DNA from: Serilophus lunatus
Taxonomy: Eukaryota > Chordata > Aves > Passeriformes > Eurylaimidae
NCBI GenBank assembly: GCA_013399895.1
Contig: VXBA01000122.1
Coordinates: 160,606-224,605, forward strand
Direction of reading: 5' to 3'
Length of the DNA stretch: 64,000 bases
The notes under the pieces are model-generated. The model was not told the DNA's origin. It worked only from the letters and a program-made list of their open reading frames with translations, and searched no databases. Shown piece by piece: positions 60,978-64,000 of this stretch. Both the position numbers and the translations under genes were made by a program. Numbering within the stretch: position 1 is the stretch's first letter; each line of letters opens with the position of its first letter.

Positions 60978-63900
60978 ACTTTGTAGATATCTTGATGTTT
61001 GAGACAATTGACATAGGTAACAAAATGTAAGGAGGCCTGAAAACAGATTCACCTCCCTCTCATTTGTTGATTTGGTGGCTATGCTTGGCCCTGCTTAAAC
61101 TCATCACAGTACAAATGAGTCAGGTTAGCAGAAAGTTTGAAGCAGTCTTGGTAAACCTGGCTCATTTGACTGAAACAAGATTAAGAAGTAGCTCAAAAAA
61201 GTAAGGATCTCTTTATTGATTCTCTTTGCTTTCTTTTTTCTTTCTTCCTTTTTTTTTGGCCGTGATTAATGAAGCTCAAGATTAATCTACTCTTTCTTTT
61301 AAAGCTTACTTATTTACTCTCAATAAAAAAGGCATATAGGACCAGAGGGAGTTTTGATCTTTTGAATGAAAGGAACAGATAGTTTTTTTTCCCCCCTGTT
61401 AATTTTTATGCCCAAGTCAAAGGTTTTCAAAGCAGTATTGCCGTTATTGAAATACATCAGTGGTTGGAGTGTCTTTTTCTGCTTACTTGATGCAACAGTT
61501 GCTTTGTCTTCATTACTTTTTATAGCGGATTTTGGTAAATAATAATTATAAACTCAATAGTCTCATTCTAAATGAAGCAGATAAATGGATATTCTGACAA
61601 GGATGCATGTAGTAAATGACTGATAGATGGAGTTTAGGAGAGGTTTTGGTTGAGATATTTCATAGTAATTAGTGTACACTCAAAAAAGTAATTTACTCAG
61701 TCATATTGATGGGAAATTTGAAGCTTCCATTCTACTAATCTATTATGTAATACACTTAGACATGTTGATTGTGATATTTTGCTTCAAGTGTTTTCTCTAA
61801 GCAGCTGTGCAGTAATGGGCTTAATAACAACTATTGAAAGAGATGACCCTTTTCAGGCCAGTAAGCAGAATGTTTAAAAAAACTGTGGTTTTCGACTCTT
61901 GCAAAATTAGCAGAAACTGGCTCATGCAACTAGCATGAGTAAATGGATGTGTGAAATTTAAGGGGGGAGAGGTATCTTGTGGAATGTGAGTCTGTATTTT
62001 CTTGAACTTTGCTGGATTTTAATGGCTTTGGATAGGCCCAAAGGGCAGTCTTCTCATATTTTGGTAATTCTTTATCCTTTTAAAACACACCACAACAACA
62101 CTTCTGGGAAGTGTAAACTCATGTCTAGTCAAAGAGTAGACACACATTAAACAGGAGTGATAAAGGATTTGCAAGATATCTAGCCAGGGAAGCCAACGGC
62201 TGACAAGGATGGAAAACATTTTTTAAGGGGAAAATAGCAGAAAGACTATTTGAATAAACAGGCATAGGGAATGCTCAGCAACAGACATGAACAAGGCATG
62301 TAACAGAGGCTATAGCCTCCCATTACCATTGTCCTGTGTGGAATATACATTCCTTTACCACATATTATGAGTATGTCCCTATGTAGGTCCTGTATGCAGA
62401 TGTGTTGCCCTTTCCTATAAGACTGAGCATTTTAATTGATGATTTGATTAATTTACAATTTAACTATTTACATTGACTTTGCATGAGTGGAAAACTTAAG
62501 CTTCAGACTTAAAAAACGTAGCCTTTTTTGTATTTACATGCAAACCTGCAGTTTCTGGCTTTAGAGAGCTATTACATGGAAAAAGATTGCCGTAAATTGG
62601 TGGTAATACTGAACATGTTTTATGTTGGGAATGAAGTACATGAAACTGAAACCAAGTTGCATATTTAGGCTGAAGCAAGGAGTTTTCTATCTTAGCTTTC
62701 TTTCATGGGTACATCTGGAAGCAAGATATCTTTTCTGTGTTCCACTTACAGCATTTTGACTCCAGTAGGGTATGGAAGGTGAAATCTAGTTATGGACTGG
62801 AAATCTACAGACTTGGTGTATTGCCCCGCAGCTGACAGTCCAGCAGAAACCCAGCCAGCCACCAGTCTGACAGTATCCACTCTCACTGGAGAATTGTGGG
62901 GGCGATGCAGTCAGCACTTTTGCTTCCTTTGGTGAAGTTATTGTTCATTAGTGTAGGATTTAGTGTAGAATTGTGTCTATGCAATAGGAAGTTCTGCACT
63001 GAGTCTGTAAAGGGATTGAAAATTTGAAAATGTGGTTAGATTTTGTAACTGGGGAAATGAATTTAAATAATTGATTGTATCCAAATAAAGGACTGGTTTT
63101 ATTCCTGCCAGATTGCTGTGTCCTGAAGGACAGAGAGAGAGAAGAGAGGTCTTTTGTTCCGTGGGAGACAACCCAGGGCAGGATAGTGGGTGCTGAATGT
63201 CAGGGAGAGGTAGCCAGCACATGTGAGGAAGCGCCAGGGAAAGCATTCAAAATTCAGCCCCTGGGGCCAGAAAGCAGGGGCGGAGCTGTGTGCCTATTTC
63301 TGGAAGCAGATAAGTTCATGTCAAGTTCAACATTTCTGGTCAATAAAATTTGTGGAACAATAAGACAGCATTAACTTAAGCTACAGACACAGTCTGAATG
63401 CAATGCACTATAACATAGTGTTAAAGGCAAAAGAAAGGTCCACAAACATGCTAACTTTTCATAAACAACTTGAATTAGTCATGCACATATGTGTTTTTAA
63501 GTGATGCTGTTATGCAAGATCCCTTTACCCTAAGATAAATAAACACCAACCTTTTTATTTTTTTCATTTGACCATTACTGACCTCTGCAAGTATATGTGC
63601 TTGTTTAAGAGGATTGTTTTTTGCCCAGACCTTCCTGACTTCGCTTTCCCAAGTTACTGAATAAAGTTAAATACTCTTAGGAAAAAAGAAAAATAAGCCT
63701 TCTATTGCACTGGAGCAGGCTGCATTTCTTTCAGTCTTAAAAACTCAAAACTTTTGGGTGATGGGAAAGTAACTCTAAATGAAGAAAAGGAAGTATTTTT
63801 TATTCAAAATTCAGATTTTCTCTAACTTTTTTTTTTTTTAATTAGATATTTGAATTTTTAGTCAAATTTTATACAGTTCTGTTTAGACAGTACTAGGGAT

Positions 63901-63983
63901 AAAGTCAAGACTTTTCAAAAAGGATTTTTTTTTCTGTTTGCCTGTAATTAAACAGGATTCAACTAACAAATAGTCATTGTGCT
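60240..63983. other. Unannotated stretch, no gene recognised
   Basis: About 3.7 kb. It contains the GA microsatellite at 60908-60976 and pyrimidine-rich sequence near 61200-61260. A moderately GC-rich block at about 63110-63300 has an open frame but no recognisable domain or splice context. Confidence 0.5.
60908..60976. repeat. Compound (GT)n(GA)n microsatellite
   Basis: A short GT run (60908-60921) leads into about 25 GA units with one GC and one AA interruption. The long GA part is a purine tract able to form non-B DNA and is likely polymorphic. Confidence 0.95.
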
Positions 63984-64000
63984 TGTAGTGGTTTAACCCG
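63984..64000 (-). mobile_element. 3' end of another LTR, cut by the window edge
   Basis: The plus strand ends TGTAGTGGTTTAACCCG. Its reverse complement ends GGTTAAACCACTACA, close to the AAACCACCACA end of the LTR copies at 11371, 39757, 29791 and 59014. The boundary TG at 63984 fits an LTR border. Only 17 bases are visible, so this is a pattern match, not proof. Confidence 0.55.

Noticed and set aside
63075..63374. 99-codon frame in a moderately GC-rich block
   Set aside because: No domain, no splice context and no similarity to a protein that I recognise; not enough to call a gene.

Overview
The window is bird nuclear DNA, most likely from a songbird (passerine). The evidence is its repeats: several 5'-truncated CR1 retroposons ending in the avian-type ATTCTGTG tail, many solo LTRs of avian endogenous retroviruses, and one short element whose head is a decayed tRNA-Ile(AAT) and whose tail is CR1-like. 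That last architecture is the one described for the passerine SINE TguSINE1. I see no bacterial or organellar genes, no convincing protein-coding exon and no functional RNA gene. The stretch behaves like intergenic or deep intronic DNA, AT-rich and stop-rich in all frames, with GC-rich islands only inside LTRs.

Layout. 1-544 unannotated. About 545-1302 CR1 (+), followed 32 bp later by an LTR-like block (-) at 1335-1950. 1951-11370 unannotated. 11371-12476 solo LTR (-) with a 5-bp target duplication and a 417-base N gap. 12477-24293 unannotated, with a G-rich run and a C21 tract. 24294-24350 CR1 tail (-) and 24617-24757 tRNA-Ile/CR1 SINE (+). 24758-29790 mostly unannotated, with an old CR1 fragment near 27.7 kb. 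About 29791-31093 LTR (+) with a CpG-rich core and a 124-bp duplication. 31094-39756 unannotated. 39757-40277 short LTR copy (-). 40278-43840 unannotated, with a 22-bp direct repeat. 43841-44475 CR1 (-) and 45287-46186 CR1 (+), divergent. 46187-52947 unannotated, with a possible retroviral primer-binding-site scar near 49.2 kb. 52948-53786 a different LTR (+). 53787-59013 unannotated. 59014-60239 LTR (+). 60240-63983 unannotated, with a GA microsatellite. 63984-64000 the first bases of another LTR (-) cut by the window edge.

The main coherent story is one LTR family (outer 3' end AAACCACCACA or a close variant) with four copies plus one edge fragment. Two same-strand copies 28 kb apart share 116 identical bases at their 3' ends, so they are probably young. 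Every uncalled base in the window (the 417-N gap and two single Ns) lies inside this family. I found no cluster of genes working together and no convincing new biological system. The items most worth a second look are the SINE, the LTR family and its assembly problems, the tandemly duplicated LTR core, and a few possible conserved non-coding blocks.
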